DNA of 64,000 nt from Pseudomonas sp. HMWF021. Its GTDB lineage: Bacteria > Pseudomonadota > Gammaproteobacteria > Pseudomonadales > Pseudomonadaceae. This document shows positions 43,306-54,253 of the stretch, in pieces (within the stretch, counting starts at the first letter, position 1; the number at the start of each line of letters is the position of its first letter). Under the pieces are notes generated by a model. The model was not told the DNA's origin and ran no database searches. It worked only from the letters and a program-made list of their open reading frames with translations. The stretch is taken from NCBI RefSeq assembly GCF_003061005.1, contig NZ_QAIK01000164.1, positions 1,278-65,277 on the forward strand, written 5' to 3'. Made by a program: the position numbers and the translations under genes.

Positions 43306-44739
43306 TTAAGGCCGAGCCTTGAGCTGCGCCTCGGCTGCCTTGGCCAGATCCGGCGGCAGGAAGTCCTTGTCCGGGTTGTAGTCGGCTTTCAGATAACGCC
43401 GCAGATCTTCCAGGTCACCCGGGTTCAAGGTCCCCGCCGCCTGCTTCAGGCGCAGGTTGTCGAGGATGTAGTCGTAGCGGGTGTTGTTGTAGTTGCGCAC
43501 CGAGGTGTACAGCTGGCGCTGGGCGTCGAGCACGTCGACGATGTTGCGCGTACCCACCTGATAACCGATTTCCGTGGCTTCCACCGCGCTCTGGTTGGAG
43601 ATGATCGACTGACGGCGTGCCTGCACCTGCTCGACATCGGTGTTCACCGCGCGGTGCAGGTTGCGGGTGTTTTCCACCACTTGCCGGCGCAGGGATTCGC
43701 GCTGTTGCTCGCTCTGATCCAGTTGCGCATAGGACTGACGCACTTGCGAACTGGTCAGCCCGCCGCTGTAGATCGGAATGTTGAGTTGCAGGCCCAGCGT
43801 GCTCTGCTCGACGTTGCCACTGTACGGCGTACCGAAGGCGTTCGGGTTGGCGAAGCCCAGAGCGTCGTTGTCACCCTTTTCGTATTTGGCCACGGCATCG
43901 AGGGTCGGCAGGTGGCCGGCCTTGCGCTGCTTGAGGGTCTGTTCGGCGGAGCTGACCGCAAAGTTGCTCGCCAACAGATTGAGGTTCTGCTTGCCCGCGG
44001 TGTCGACCCAGGCTTTGGCGTCGTTCGGTATCGGCGGCAGGATCGGCAGCGTGTGGACGATGCCCTGAATCGAGTTGTACTGACGGTTGGTCAGGGTGAT
44101 CAGCGCTTCGAACGCATCGTCGACCTGACGCTGGGCGACGATGCGGTTGGCGCGCGCGGTGTCATAGCTGGCTTGCGATTGCAGCACGTCGGTCTTGTCC
44201 GACAGGCCGACATCGAAGCGCTCGTTGGACTGGTCGAGCTGACGCTTGAACGCGGCTTCTTCGGCCTTGGTCGAGGCGAGGTTGTCCTGACTGCGCAGAA
44301 CGTTGAAGTAGCTTTCGGCCGATTGCAGGATCAGGTTCTGTTCGGTGGCCGAGAGTTGCAGGGCGGCCTGTTCGTTGACGTCCTTGGCGGCCTGGTACTG
44401 GAACCAGCGGTCGGCGCGGAACAAGGGCTGGGCGAGGGTCGCCTGATAGGAATGCGCGCTGCGATTGGCGATGGCCGAAGGCTGATCGATGGAGGTGCGC
44501 ACGTCCGCCACTTCGGCACCGCCCGACAGGTTGGGCAGCAGGCCGGCGCGGGCCTGGGGCACCACTTCTTTCTGGGCGCCATACTGGGCGCGGGCGGCGG
44601 CCAGATCGGCGTTGTTGTCGACCGCTTCCTGATAGACGCTGACCAGATCGGTTTTGGTCGACAAGGGCGCTTCTGCTGCCCAGGCCATTGCGTTGGACGC
44701 ACAAGACACGGCAAGAGCCAGTGAAAGTTTGCGCAGCAT
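43306..44739 (-). CDS. tolC: TolC family outer-membrane channel protein
   Basis: TolC-type proteins form trimeric outer-membrane channels with a periplasmic alpha-barrel for type I secretion and efflux. The 477-residue precursor has a signal peptide (about 1-21, ending AMAWA). Two repeated halves of outer-membrane-efflux-protein sequence follow. Typical segments are VYQEAVDNNADLAAARAQ, ESYFNVLRSQDNLAS and QLNIPIYSGG. It equals PA4974 in position, just upstream of thiC on the opposite strand. The nudF/cpdA/parE cluster follows further on, as near tolC in E. coli. The inner-membrane partners are not in the window. Confidence 0.9.
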   Translation of the reverse strand: MLRKLSLALAVSCASNAMAWAAEAPLSTKTDLVSVYQEAVDNNADLAAARAQYGAQKEVVPQARAGLLPNLSGGAEVADVRTSIDQPSAIANRSAHSYQATLAQPLFRADRWFQYQAAKDVNEQAALQLSATEQNLILQSAESYFNVLRSQDNLASTKAEEAAFKRQLDQSNERFDVGLSDKTDVLQSQASYDTARANRIVAQRQVDDAFEALITLTNRQYNSIQGIVHTLPILPPIPNDAKAWVDTAGKQNLNLLASNFAVSSAEQTLKQRKAGHLPTLDAVAKYEKGDNDALGFANPNAFGTPYSGNVEQSTLGLQLNIPIYSGGLTSSQVRQSYAQLDQSEQQRESLRRQVVENTRNLHRAVNTDVEQVQARRQSIISNQSAVEATEIGYQVGTRNIVDVLDAQRQLYTSVRNYNNTRYDYILDNLRLKQAAGTLNPGDLEDLRRYLKADYNPDKDFLPPDLAKAAEAQLKARP

Positions 44740-44912
44740 GAGGCGATCCCTAGCAAAAAAATATTATGAAAATAATGTGCGCGCCAAGGCTACGGCGCAG
44801 CCCCCGCAGCGTCAAGGCGCGCGAAGCACAGCGAGTGTAGTTGTGCAAACGTGCGGCAACAATCCTGCAAGTCCCGGTAATTGCGCCATTCATCATGGTG
44901 TTTGCCGCGGTG

Positions 44913-44942
44913 TTGGCGTTCTTTGCCGGTTGTGTCTAGACT
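44913..44942 (+). promoter_or_regulatory. sigma-70-like promoter of thiC
   Basis: TTGGCG (44913-44918) and TAGACT (44937-44942) are separated by 18 bases. Transcription would start close to 44950, at the 5' edge of the TPP riboswitch. Confidence 0.55.
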
Positions 44943-44950
44943 GGCCGGGT

Positions 44951-47088
<2,138 letters not shown>

Positions 47089-47122
47089 TCTGACCTGAAG
47101 TCTGCGGTGTCTGTGCTGGCCC

Positions 47123-47217
47123 CTTCGCGAGCAAGCCCGCTCCCACATTTGAATCCAGCTGTTCACGAAACTTGTGTTCACAGGCGATCCAGTGTGGGAG
47201 CGGGCTTGCTCGCGAAG
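47123..47217. repeat. REP doublet (REPIN), GTGGGAGCGGG family
   Basis: Inverted arms 47123-47147 and 47193-47217 in the 187-base gap between thiC and cytX on the same strand. A hairpin here could make the cytX mRNA level lower than that of thiC or end the thiC transcript. No separate TPP riboswitch is seen before cytX. Confidence 0.88.
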
Positions 47218-47275
47218 ACGTCAGAACAGGCACCAAGGATCTCAATGACAAAAATACTCCTCCGAGATAACACCC

Positions 47276-48568
47276 TTGAGCATTCAACCCGGCACTTATT
47301 CCCCCGACCTCGCCGTACCCGCCGACAAGCGGGTATTCGGCGGTCGCGATCTGTTTTCCCTGTGGTTCTCCCTCGGCATCGGCCTGATGGTCTTGCAGAC
47401 CGGCGCATTGCTCGCCCCCGGTCTGGGGCTGTCCGGTTCGTTGCTGGCGATTTTCCTCGGCACCCTGGTTGGCGTGCTGCTGCTGGCCGCCGTTGGCGTG
47501 ATCGGCAGCGACACCGGTCTGTCATCGATGGCTGCCCTCAAGCTCAGCCTCGGCAGCAAAGGCGCAAGCCTGCCGGCGCTGCTCAACCTGCTGCAACTGA
47601 TCGGTTGGGGCTCGTTCGAAATCATCGTCATGCGCGATGCCGCCAGCCTGCTCGGCACCCGCGCGTTCAGCGAAGGTTCGCTGTGGGCCAACCCGATGTT
47701 GTGGACCTTGTGCTTTGGTGCGCTGGCGACTCTGCTCGCGGTCAGCGGGCCGCTGACGTTCGTGCGCAAGATCCTGCGCAAATGGGGCATCTGGCTGATT
47801 CTGGCCGCGTGCATCTGGCTGACCTGGAATCTGTTCGCCAAGGCTGATCTGGCGGCACTCTGGGCGCGCAGCGGTGATGGCTCGATGCCGTTCGCCGTGG
47901 GCTTTGACATTGCCATCGCCATGCCGCTGTCGTGGCTGCCGTTGATTGCCGATTACTCGCGTTTCGGCAAGCGTGCGAAGAATGTATTCGGCGGCACCGC
48001 CATCGGGTTCTTCATCGGCAATTTCTGGTTGATGAGCCTAGGCGTGGCCTACACCCTGGCGTTCGCGCCGAGTGGTGAAGTCAATGCGCTGCTGTTGGCT
48101 TTGGCCGGTGCCGGCCTGGGGATTCCGCTGTTGCTGATTCTTTTGGACGAATCGGAAAACGCCTTCGCCGACATTCATTCGGCAGCGGTATCGAGCGGGA
48201 TTCTGTTGCGCCTGAAAGTCGAGCATCTGGCCTTGGCCATCGGCGTGCTCTGCACCCTGATCGCCCTGCTGGCGCCACTGGCGCAGTACCAGAACTTCCT
48301 GTTGCTGATCGGCTCGGTGTTCGCGCCGCTGTTCGGCGTGGTGCTGGTGGATCACTTCATCCTGCGCAAGCGCCGGGGCCAGGTCGCTTCGGCCGCGTTG
48401 CGCTGGCCGGCGCTGTTGGCGTGGCTGGGCGGTATCAGCACCTACCACTTGCTGGCAAATCTGTATCCGGACATCGGCGCGACCCTGCCGGCACTGGTGC
48501 TGGCAGGGCTGTTGCAGCTGGTGCTTGGCCGGGCCTTCAGTTACGGCCGGGAAACAGCTCAGGCTTGA
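47276..48568 (+). CDS. cytX: putative hydroxymethylpyrimidine transporter CytX (NCS1 family)
   Basis: The 430-residue protein has about 12 membrane spans and belongs to the NCS1/cytosine permease family, with the N-terminal GGRDLFSLWFSLGIGLMVLQ segment. CytX-type members next to thiamine genes are predicted HMP importers that feed thiamine salvage. The start is TTG at 47276, giving the conserved SIQPGTYSPDL N-terminus; the ribosome-binding site is weak (GAGA). It follows thiC with only a REP doublet between, which supports co-regulation by the thiC riboswitch. Its last 32 bases overlap the end of the convergent lipoprotein gene. Confidence 0.82.
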   Translation: MSIQPGTYSPDLAVPADKRVFGGRDLFSLWFSLGIGLMVLQTGALLAPGLGLSGSLLAIFLGTLVGVLLLAAVGVIGSDTGLSSMAALKLSLGSKGASLPALLNLLQLIGWGSFEIIVMRDAASLLGTRAFSEGSLWANPMLWTLCFGALATLLAVSGPLTFVRKILRKWGIWLILAACIWLTWNLFAKADLAALWARSGDGSMPFAVGFDIAIAMPLSWLPLIADYSRFGKRAKNVFGGTAIGFFIGNFWLMSLGVAYTLAFAPSGEVNALLLALAGAGLGIPLLLILLDESENAFADIHSAAVSSGILLRLKVEHLALAIGVLCTLIALLAPLAQYQNFLLLIGSVFAPLFGVVLVDHFILRKRRGQVASAALRWPALLAWLGGISTYHLLANLYPDIGATLPALVLAGLLQLVLGRAFSYGRETAQA

Positions 48569-49283
48569 GAATGCCGTTCAGACGCGGGTAAGGAATCTTC
48601 AGTTCGACGTGACCCAGCGCGTAAGGCGCGATGGTGCTCACGTCGTACTTGAGGATCACGCCACCGTAGGTCAGCGCCACGTTCGGAGTTTTCACGAACG
48701 GCCAGCTCTTCACGAAATCCGCTTCCTGATCGAGCTTGGTGCTGATCAGCCAGCTGTTGTGCGCGACCTGCGCGGCTTTCCAGAATGCGTCTTCCTGACC
48801 CGGCAGCAACATGTCCGACAGGTTCAACACCTTGTGCTGCTGGCGCGAGTAGTTGATGAAGCCGCGACCCGGCGTGCCATGGGCGCCGCCGGTGTCGAGA
48901 TAGCTCGACAGTTCGATGATCACCAAGCCGTCATGCTGCTCGCGTACCTTGGCCTGCAGATAGCTGCTGTTGCGCGGGCCGGCGTTGCGCAGGAATTGAT
49001 CACGATAGGCGGCCAGCGTCGGCGCAACCGGGGCGTTGGCCTCGGTGCGGGTCATTTGCAGCAGACGTTTTTCGATGATGCCGTCCAGCGCAGGTTCAGC
49101 CGCAAAGTGCAGGGTGTCGATGTTCACCAGCGGGCAGTCCGGGTTGGAGCAACCGGGTTTCAGGGTTTCCGAGGCGTCGCGGGTGGTGTCCAGCGGCGTG
49201 CGGTAGTTGGGCTGGAACAGGTTGGCGCAGGCGCCCAGGGTCAGGGCGATGGCGGCCACGGAGGCAATTTTGAAAAGCGACAT
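48537..49283 (-). CDS. DUF3298/RsiV-like outer-membrane lipoprotein
   Basis: The 248-residue protein begins with a lipoprotein signal peptide and lipobox (LTLGAC), so it should be lipid-anchored. The C-terminal half matches the DUF3298/RsiV-type domain, with LDTGGAHGTPGRGFINYSRQQHKVLNLSDML as the recognisable core. Related domains bind lysozyme in Bacillus RsiV, but that role is not shown here. The ATG at 49283 is preceded by GGACG and gives a proper signal sequence; a longer start would place charged residues before it. It equals PA4972 in position and is divergent from nudF. Confidence 0.78.
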   Translation of the reverse strand: MSLFKIASVAAIALTLGACANLFQPNYRTPLDTTRDASETLKPGCSNPDCPLVNIDTLHFAAEPALDGIIEKRLLQMTRTEANAPVAPTLAAYRDQFLRNAGPRNSSYLQAKVREQHDGLVIIELSSYLDTGGAHGTPGRGFINYSRQQHKVLNLSDMLLPGQEDAFWKAAQVAHNSWLISTKLDQEADFVKSWPFVKTPNVALTYGGVILKYDVSTIAPYALGHVELKIPYPRLNGILKPELFPGRN

Positions 49284-49512
49284 GGGCGTCCTTTCTGAAA
49301 CAGGGGAAGGCAAAAAGTTATCCGCTTCGACTCTCGCCGAAGCAGTCAGTTCGCCACTAAGCTAATTAGAGTGGGTTTCGCCGCCACCGTCCATCCCGCT
49401 GACGGTAAAGGGGCTGCATCAATCATCGCGGGCGCGTTAGGATGGCGCGAAGTCGAGGTCGCCAGTCACAACAAGCAACCTCGTATTGGATTTGCAGCAA
49501 GAGAGGATGCTC
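49284..49512. other. divergent intergenic region lipoprotein/nudF
   Basis: This 229-base gap must carry promoters for both divergent units. A TTAGGAT element at about 49437-49443 could be a -10 box for nudF. I see no repeat, terminator or small gene in it. Confidence 0.5.
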
Positions 49513-50130
49513 ATGACAGATTTTGCCACCGCCACGCCGGCCACCGTCGATGTCGTAAAGCGCGAGCGCTGCTACGAGGGCTTCTACAAGCTCGACCGTT
49601 TGCACCTGCGCCATGAACTGTTCGCCGGCGGCATGAGCCGTGAAATCAACCGCGAAGTCTTCGTGCGTCACGATGCGGTGTGCCTGCTGCCTTACGATCC
49701 GCAGCGCGACGAAGTGGTGCTGATCGAGCAGTTTCGCGTCGGTGCCATGGGCAAGACCGATAACCCGTGGCTGGTCGAACTGGTCGCCGGTCTGATCGAC
49801 AAGGCCGAAGTGCCGGAAGAAGTTGCTCACCGCGAGGCGCAGGAGGAAGCTGGGCTGGACATCAAGGCCCTGTGGCCGATGACTCGATATTTCCCGTCGC
49901 CGGGTGGCAGCAACGAATTCGTGCATCTGTTTCTGGGGCGTTGCAGCACCGAAGGCGTAGGCGGCCTGCATGGGCTGGAGGAAGAAGCAGAAGATATCCG
50001 CGTCACGGTCTGGGCCTTCGAAGATGCCTTGCAGGCCGTCCGTGACGGACGCATTGCCAACGCGGCGAGCATCATCGCCTTGCAATGGCTGGCGCTCAAC
50101 CGCGCCGAAGTGAGGGGGTTATGGTCGTAA
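49513..50130 (+). CDS. nudF: ADP-ribose diphosphatase NudF
   Basis: NudF hydrolyses ADP-ribose to AMP and ribose 5-phosphate, removing a toxic metabolite. The 205-residue protein has a perfect Nudix box: G-x5-E-x7-REAQEEAGL, starting at GLIDKAEVPEEVAH. The family-specific downstream proline and YFPSPGGSNE loop are also present. The ATG at 49513 has GAGAGGA upstream and is preferred to an in-frame ATG 27 bases before. It overlaps the next gene by 10 bases. The order nudF-yqiB-cpdA-yqiA-parE is shared with E. coli and P. aeruginosa (PA4971-PA4967). Confidence 0.93.
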   Translation: MTDFATATPATVDVVKRERCYEGFYKLDRLHLRHELFAGGMSREINREVFVRHDAVCLLPYDPQRDEVVLIEQFRVGAMGKTDNPWLVELVAGLIDKAEVPEEVAHREAQEEAGLDIKALWPMTRYFPSPGGSNEFVHLFLGRCSTEGVGGLHGLEEEAEDIRVTVWAFEDALQAVRDGRIANAASIIALQWLALNRAEVRGLWS

Positions 50131-50573
50131 ACAAGCTGCGCGATCGTTATCGGGTTGACCTTGCGGGGCTGCAGGCCGCCTGCGAGGCTAACTACGCGCG
50201 CCTGATGCGGCTGGTGCCAGACATGCGCAACGACCCCGAGGCGCGGCGCATCGCCGTGACCCAGGGCGAGCAGATGCTCGGCGTGCTGGCCCTCGAAGTG
50301 CTGCAGACCTGCCCGTACACCACCACTTTGCAGGTGCGTCAGGAACACAGCCTGCCGTGGCTGCCGGTGCCGCAGCTGGAAGTGCAGGTGTATCACGACG
50401 CACGCATGGCCGAGGTCATCAGCGCCGAACATGCACGACGCTTTCGCGGCATCTATTCTTACCCGAACGCCGCGATGCATCAGCCGGATGAAAAGGCCCA
50501 GCTCAATCTGTTCCTGGGGGAATGGCTGAGCCATTGTCTGGCCCTGGGGCACGAGTACGAAGTCGTACGCTAG
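50121..50573 (+). CDS. DUF1249 family protein (YqiB-like)
   Basis: The 150-residue cytoplasmic protein belongs to the DUF1249 family, always found between nudF and cpdA. It has the family segments DLAGLQAACEANYARLMRL and YHDARMAEVISAEHARRFRGIYSYPN, and ends with an LNLFLGEWLSHCL helix. The ATG at 50121 has AGGGGG directly before it and overlaps the nudF stop by 10 bases. The function is unknown; conserved context suggests a role alongside ADP-ribose or cyclic AMP turnover. It equals PA4970. Confidence 0.87.
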   Translation: MVVNKLRDRYRVDLAGLQAACEANYARLMRLVPDMRNDPEARRIAVTQGEQMLGVLALEVLQTCPYTTTLQVRQEHSLPWLPVPQLEVQVYHDARMAEVISAEHARRFRGIYSYPNAAMHQPDEKAQLNLFLGEWLSHCLALGHEYEVVR

Positions 50574-50672
50574 TTGTGAACTGCGTCCGGTTCGCCGGTT
50601 TCCCCTTTGCGTCTTCCCCCAGCATAATTGCGGCACTCAACCGATTCCGTGCTTTTGCCCTGGGAGAACGCC

Positions 50673-51488
50673 TTGCCGAGCGTATCCGCATTGACCACCG
50701 CCGATCCGGCGTTGCTGGTGCAGTTATCCGACAGTCATCTGTTCGCCGAGGCGGACGGCACGCTGCTGGGCATGAACACCCGCGAGAGCCTGCAAAAGGT
50801 CATTGAACTGGTGCTGGGGCAGCAGCCGCAGATCGATCTGATCCTCGCCACCGGTGATATATCCCAGGACGGCACGCTGGAGTCGTACCAACAATTTCGC
50901 CAGATGAGCGCGCAGATCAATGCGCCGGCGCGCTGGATTCCGGGCAACCACGATGAGCCGCTGATCATGGCTGAGGCTGCGGTGCAAAGTGCATTGCTGG
51001 AGTCGGTGGTCGATGTCGGCAACTGGCGCGTGACCTTGCTCGATTCGGCGGTGCCGGGTTCTGTGCCCGGTTATCTGCAGGACGATCAGTTGCAACTGCT
51101 GGCGCGTTCGCTGAGCGAAGCCCCGGAGCGTCATCATCTGGTGTGCTTCCACCATCATCCGGTGTCGATCGGTTGCCCGTGGATGGAGCCGATCGGTTTG
51201 CGTAACCCTGAAGCGTTCTTCGAGGTGCTGGACCGTTTCCCGCAGGCCCGCGCGGTGCTGTGGGGCCATGTGCATCAGGAAATCGACCGCGAACGCAACG
51301 GCGTGCGACTGCTGGCCTCGCCTTCGACCTGCATTCAGTTCGAACCGGGCAGTCATGACTTCAAGGTTGGCGAACAGGCGCCGGGGTATCGCTGGTTGCG
51401 GCTGTGGCCGGACGGGCGGCTGGAAACCGTCGTGGAGCGCGTGACCGGCTTCGAGTTCACCGTCGATTACGGCTCAAACGGTTACTGA
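50673..51488 (+). CDS. cpdA: 3',5'-cyclic-AMP phosphodiesterase CpdA
   Basis: CpdA hydrolyses cyclic AMP and lowers Vfr/CRP-dependent signalling; in P. aeruginosa cpdA is itself Vfr-regulated. The 271-residue class III phosphodiesterase has the metal-site motifs DSHLF, GDISQDG, GNHDE, HHHPV and GHVHQE in order. The start is TTG at 50673, with GGGAGA 5 bases upstream; an upstream in-frame ATG (50628) would sit far from any ribosome-binding site. The 99-base gap from the previous gene could hold a promoter, and no clear CRP palindrome stands out by eye. Confidence 0.93.
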   Translation: MPSVSALTTADPALLVQLSDSHLFAEADGTLLGMNTRESLQKVIELVLGQQPQIDLILATGDISQDGTLESYQQFRQMSAQINAPARWIPGNHDEPLIMAEAAVQSALLESVVDVGNWRVTLLDSAVPGSVPGYLQDDQLQLLARSLSEAPERHHLVCFHHHPVSIGCPWMEPIGLRNPEAFFEVLDRFPQARAVLWGHVHQEIDRERNGVRLLASPSTCIQFEPGSHDFKVGEQAPGYRWLRLWPDGRLETVVERVTGFEFTVDYGSNGY

Positions 51489-51495
51489 CACTCCC

Positions 51496-51573
51496 TGTAG
51501 GAGCTGCCGAAGGCTGCGATCTTTTGATTTTAAAAACAGGATCAAAAGATCGCAGCCTTCGGCAGCTCCTACA
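51496..51573. repeat. REP doublet (REPIN), GTAGGAGCTGC family, CCGAAGGC core
   Basis: Near-perfect inverted pair, arms 51496-51525 and 51544-51573, with GATTTTAAAAACAGGATC between. Pairing extends inward through TTTTGAT/ATCAAAA. It follows the cpdA stop by a few bases; the remaining bases to 51694 hold no visible gene. Confidence 0.9.
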
Positions 51574-51694
51574 GGAGGTAGCGGGGGCCGGGAGGGCAGC
51601 ATTGCATCGCGGGCATGCACATCATTTGTATGGCCCATCCCACCGCGACTCCCTGTAAACTCCGCTATCTTTCGCCGACACCCAGGGAGCTCAA

Positions 51695-52303
51695 ATGTCC
51701 GGTTCGATCCTCTATATCCACGGTTTCAACAGCGCTCCGGCCTCGAAAAAGGCCTGTCAGCTGGTCGCGGTGATGGAGCGGCTGGGTTTGAGCGAGCAAT
51801 TGCGTGTCCCGGCGCTGCACCACCACCCGCGTGAAGCCATCGGTCAGTTGCAGCAAGCGATTGCCGAACTCGGCCGGCCGTTACTGGTGGGAAGCTCCCT
51901 CGGCGGCTACTATGCGACTCACCTGGCTGAGCGCCACGGCTTGAAAGCCCTGCTGGTCAACCCGGCGGTCAGCCCGCACCGGATGTTCGACGGCTATCTG
52001 GGCATGCAGAAAAACCTGTATACCGATGAAACTTGGGAACTGACCCACGACCATGTGACGGCCCTGGCCGAGCTGGAAGTGCCGGCACCCGTGGACGCGC
52101 AGCGCTATCAGGTGTGGTTGCAGACCGGTGATGAAACACTGGATTATCGCCTCGCCCAGCAGTATTACCGGGCCTGTGCCTTGCGCATTCAGGCCGGCGG
52201 CGACCACAGTTTTCAGGGTTTTGCCGGGCAATTGCCGGCGTTGCTGAGTTTTGCCGGCATTGGCGCCGATTTGTATCAGGCAATCGATTTCACCGCACTG
52301 TGA
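51695..52303 (+). CDS. yqiA: YqiA/YcfP family alpha/beta-fold esterase
   Basis: YqiA of E. coli shows esterase activity on short acyl and palmitoyl-CoA substrates. The 202-residue protein starts SILYIHGFNSAPASKKA (oxyanion region), has the nucleophile elbow GSSLGGYYA with serine near residue 69, and a C-terminal GGDHSFQGF that holds the catalytic histidine. The ATG has AGGGAG upstream. It lies directly before parE as in E. coli and equals PA4968. Confidence 0.9.
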   Translation: MSGSILYIHGFNSAPASKKACQLVAVMERLGLSEQLRVPALHHHPREAIGQLQQAIAELGRPLLVGSSLGGYYATHLAERHGLKALLVNPAVSPHRMFDGYLGMQKNLYTDETWELTHDHVTALAELEVPAPVDAQRYQVWLQTGDETLDYRLAQQYYRACALRIQAGGDHSFQGFAGQLPALLSFAGIGADLYQAIDFTAL

Positions 52304-52345
52304 AGTCTTGCCCCTTTTTCATTGAATCACTGACGACGAGACCCT

Positions 52346-54253
52346 ATGGCCACTCCCAGCGCTAGCTCTTATAACGCCGACGCCATCGAAGTCCTCTCGG
52401 GCCTCGACCCGGTGCGCAAACGCCCCGGCATGTACACCGACACCAGTCGGCCGAACCACCTCGCCCAGGAAGTCATCGACAACAGCGTCGACGAAGCCCT
52501 GGCCGGCCACGCCAAATCGGTGCAGGTCATTCTGCACGCCGATCACTCGCTGGAAGTCAGCGACGACGGTCGCGGCATGCCGGTCGACATCCACCCGGAA
52601 GAGGGTGTGTCGGGTGTCGAGCTGATCCTCACCAAGCTGCACGCGGGCGGCAAGTTTTCCAACAAGAACTACCAGTTCTCCGGCGGTCTGCACGGGGTGG
52701 GTATTTCCGTGGTCAACGCCTTGTCGACCGAAGTCCGGGTACGCGTGAAGCGTGACGGCAACGAATACCAGATGACTTTCAAGGATGGCTTCAAGGCCAC
52801 CGAACTGGAAATCGTCGGCACTGTCGGCAAGCGCAACACCGGCACCAGCGTGTACTTCGCGCCGGACCCGAAATACTTCGATTCACCGAAATTCTCCATC
52901 AGTCGCCTCAAGCACGTGCTCAAGGCCAAGGCTGTGTTGTGCCCGGGGTTGCTGGTCAGCTTCGAAGACAAGGGCACCGGCGAGAAAGTCGAGTGGCATT
53001 ACGAAGATGGCCTGCGCTCGTATCTGGTGGACGCGGTCAGCGAATTCGAACGCCTGCCGGACGAGCCGTTCTGCGGCAGCCTGGCCGGTAATAAGGAAGC
53101 GGTGGACTGGGCGCTGCTGTGGCTGCCGGAAGGTGGCGACGCGGTGCAGGAAAGCTACGTCAACCTGATCCCGACGGCGCAGGGCGGGACCCACGTCAAC
53201 GGTCTGCGTCAGGGCCTGCTCGACGCGATGCGCGAGTTCTGCGAATTCCGCAGCCTGCTGCCGCGCGGCGTGAAGCTGGCGCCGGAAGACGTCTGGGAGC
53301 GCATCGCTTTCGTGCTGTCGATGAAGATGCAGGAACCGCAATTCTCCGGCCAGACCAAAGAGCGTCTGTCGTCCCGTGAGGCGGCGGCGTTCGTCTCCGG
53401 TGTGGTCAAGGATGCGTTCAGCCTGTGGCTCAACGCCAACCCGGAAACCGGTCTGGCGCTGGCCGAACTGGCGATCAACAACGCCGGTCGCCGCCTCAAG
53501 GCAAGCAAAAAGGTCGAGCGCAAGCGCGTCACCCAGGGCCCTGCGCTGCCGGGCAAACTGGCGGACTGTGCCGGGCAGGACCCGATGCGTTCCGAGCTGT
53601 TCCTGGTCGAAGGTGATTCCGCCGGTGGTTCCGCCAAGCAAGCGCGGGACAAGGAATTCCAGGCGATCCTGCCGTTGCGCGGCAAGATCCTCAACACCTG
53701 GGAAGTCGACGGCAGCGAAGTGCTCGCCAGCCAGGAAGTGCACAACATCGCCGTGGCCATCGGGGTTGATCCGGGCGCCGCAGACATGAGCCAGCTGCGT
53801 TACGGCAAAATCTGCATCCTCGCCGACGCCGACTCCGACGGTCTGCACATCGCGACCTTGCTTTGCGCGTTGTTCGTCCAGCATTTCCGCCCGCTGGTGG
53901 ATGCCGGTCACGTCTACGTGGCGATGCCGCCGCTGTTCCGTATCGACCTGGGCAAAGAGATCTACTACGCCCTTGATGAGGCCGAGCGCGACGGGATTCT
54001 CGACCGTCTGGTGGCCGAGAAGAAGCGCGGCAAGCCACAGGTCACCCGATTCAAAGGTCTGGGTGAAATGAACCCGCCGCAGCTGCGTGAAACCACCATG
54101 GACCCGAACACCCGACGTCTGGTGCAACTGACGCTGGGTGAAGATTACGCCGAGACTTCGGAAATGATGGACATGCTGCTGGCGAAGAAACGCGCCGGTG
54201 ACCGCAAAACCTGGCTCGAATCCAAGGGCAATCTGGCTGAGGTGACGGCCTGA
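52346..54253 (+). CDS. parE: DNA topoisomerase IV subunit B
   Basis: ParE is the ATPase subunit of topoisomerase IV, which decatenates daughter chromosomes. The 635-residue protein has the GHKL ATP site (IDNSVDEALAGHAKSV, SDDGRGMPVD, GGLHGVG) and the transducer domain. The TOPRIM segments LFLVEGDSAGGSAKQ and ILADADSDGLHI follow, then the QVTRFKGLGEMNPPQL tail. Length fits the family (E. coli 630). Its stop overlaps the next ATG by one base (TGATG), so parE is translationally coupled to a periplasmic protein gene, and parC follows 1.5 kb later in the same operon. Confidence 0.97.
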   Translation: MATPSASSYNADAIEVLSGLDPVRKRPGMYTDTSRPNHLAQEVIDNSVDEALAGHAKSVQVILHADHSLEVSDDGRGMPVDIHPEEGVSGVELILTKLHAGGKFSNKNYQFSGGLHGVGISVVNALSTEVRVRVKRDGNEYQMTFKDGFKATELEIVGTVGKRNTGTSVYFAPDPKYFDSPKFSISRLKHVLKAKAVLCPGLLVSFEDKGTGEKVEWHYEDGLRSYLVDAVSEFERLPDEPFCGSLAGNKEAVDWALLWLPEGGDAVQESYVNLIPTAQGGTHVNGLRQGLLDAMREFCEFRSLLPRGVKLAPEDVWERIAFVLSMKMQEPQFSGQTKERLSSREAAAFVSGVVKDAFSLWLNANPETGLALAELAINNAGRRLKASKKVERKRVTQGPALPGKLADCAGQDPMRSELFLVEGDSAGGSAKQARDKEFQAILPLRGKILNTWEVDGSEVLASQEVHNIAVAIGVDPGAADMSQLRYGKICILADADSDGLHIATLLCALFVQHFRPLVDAGHVYVAMPPLFRIDLGKEIYYALDEAERDGILDRLVAEKKRGKPQVTRFKGLGEMNPPQLRETTMDPNTRRLVQLTLGEDYAETSEMMDMLLAKKRAGDRKTWLESKGNLAEVTA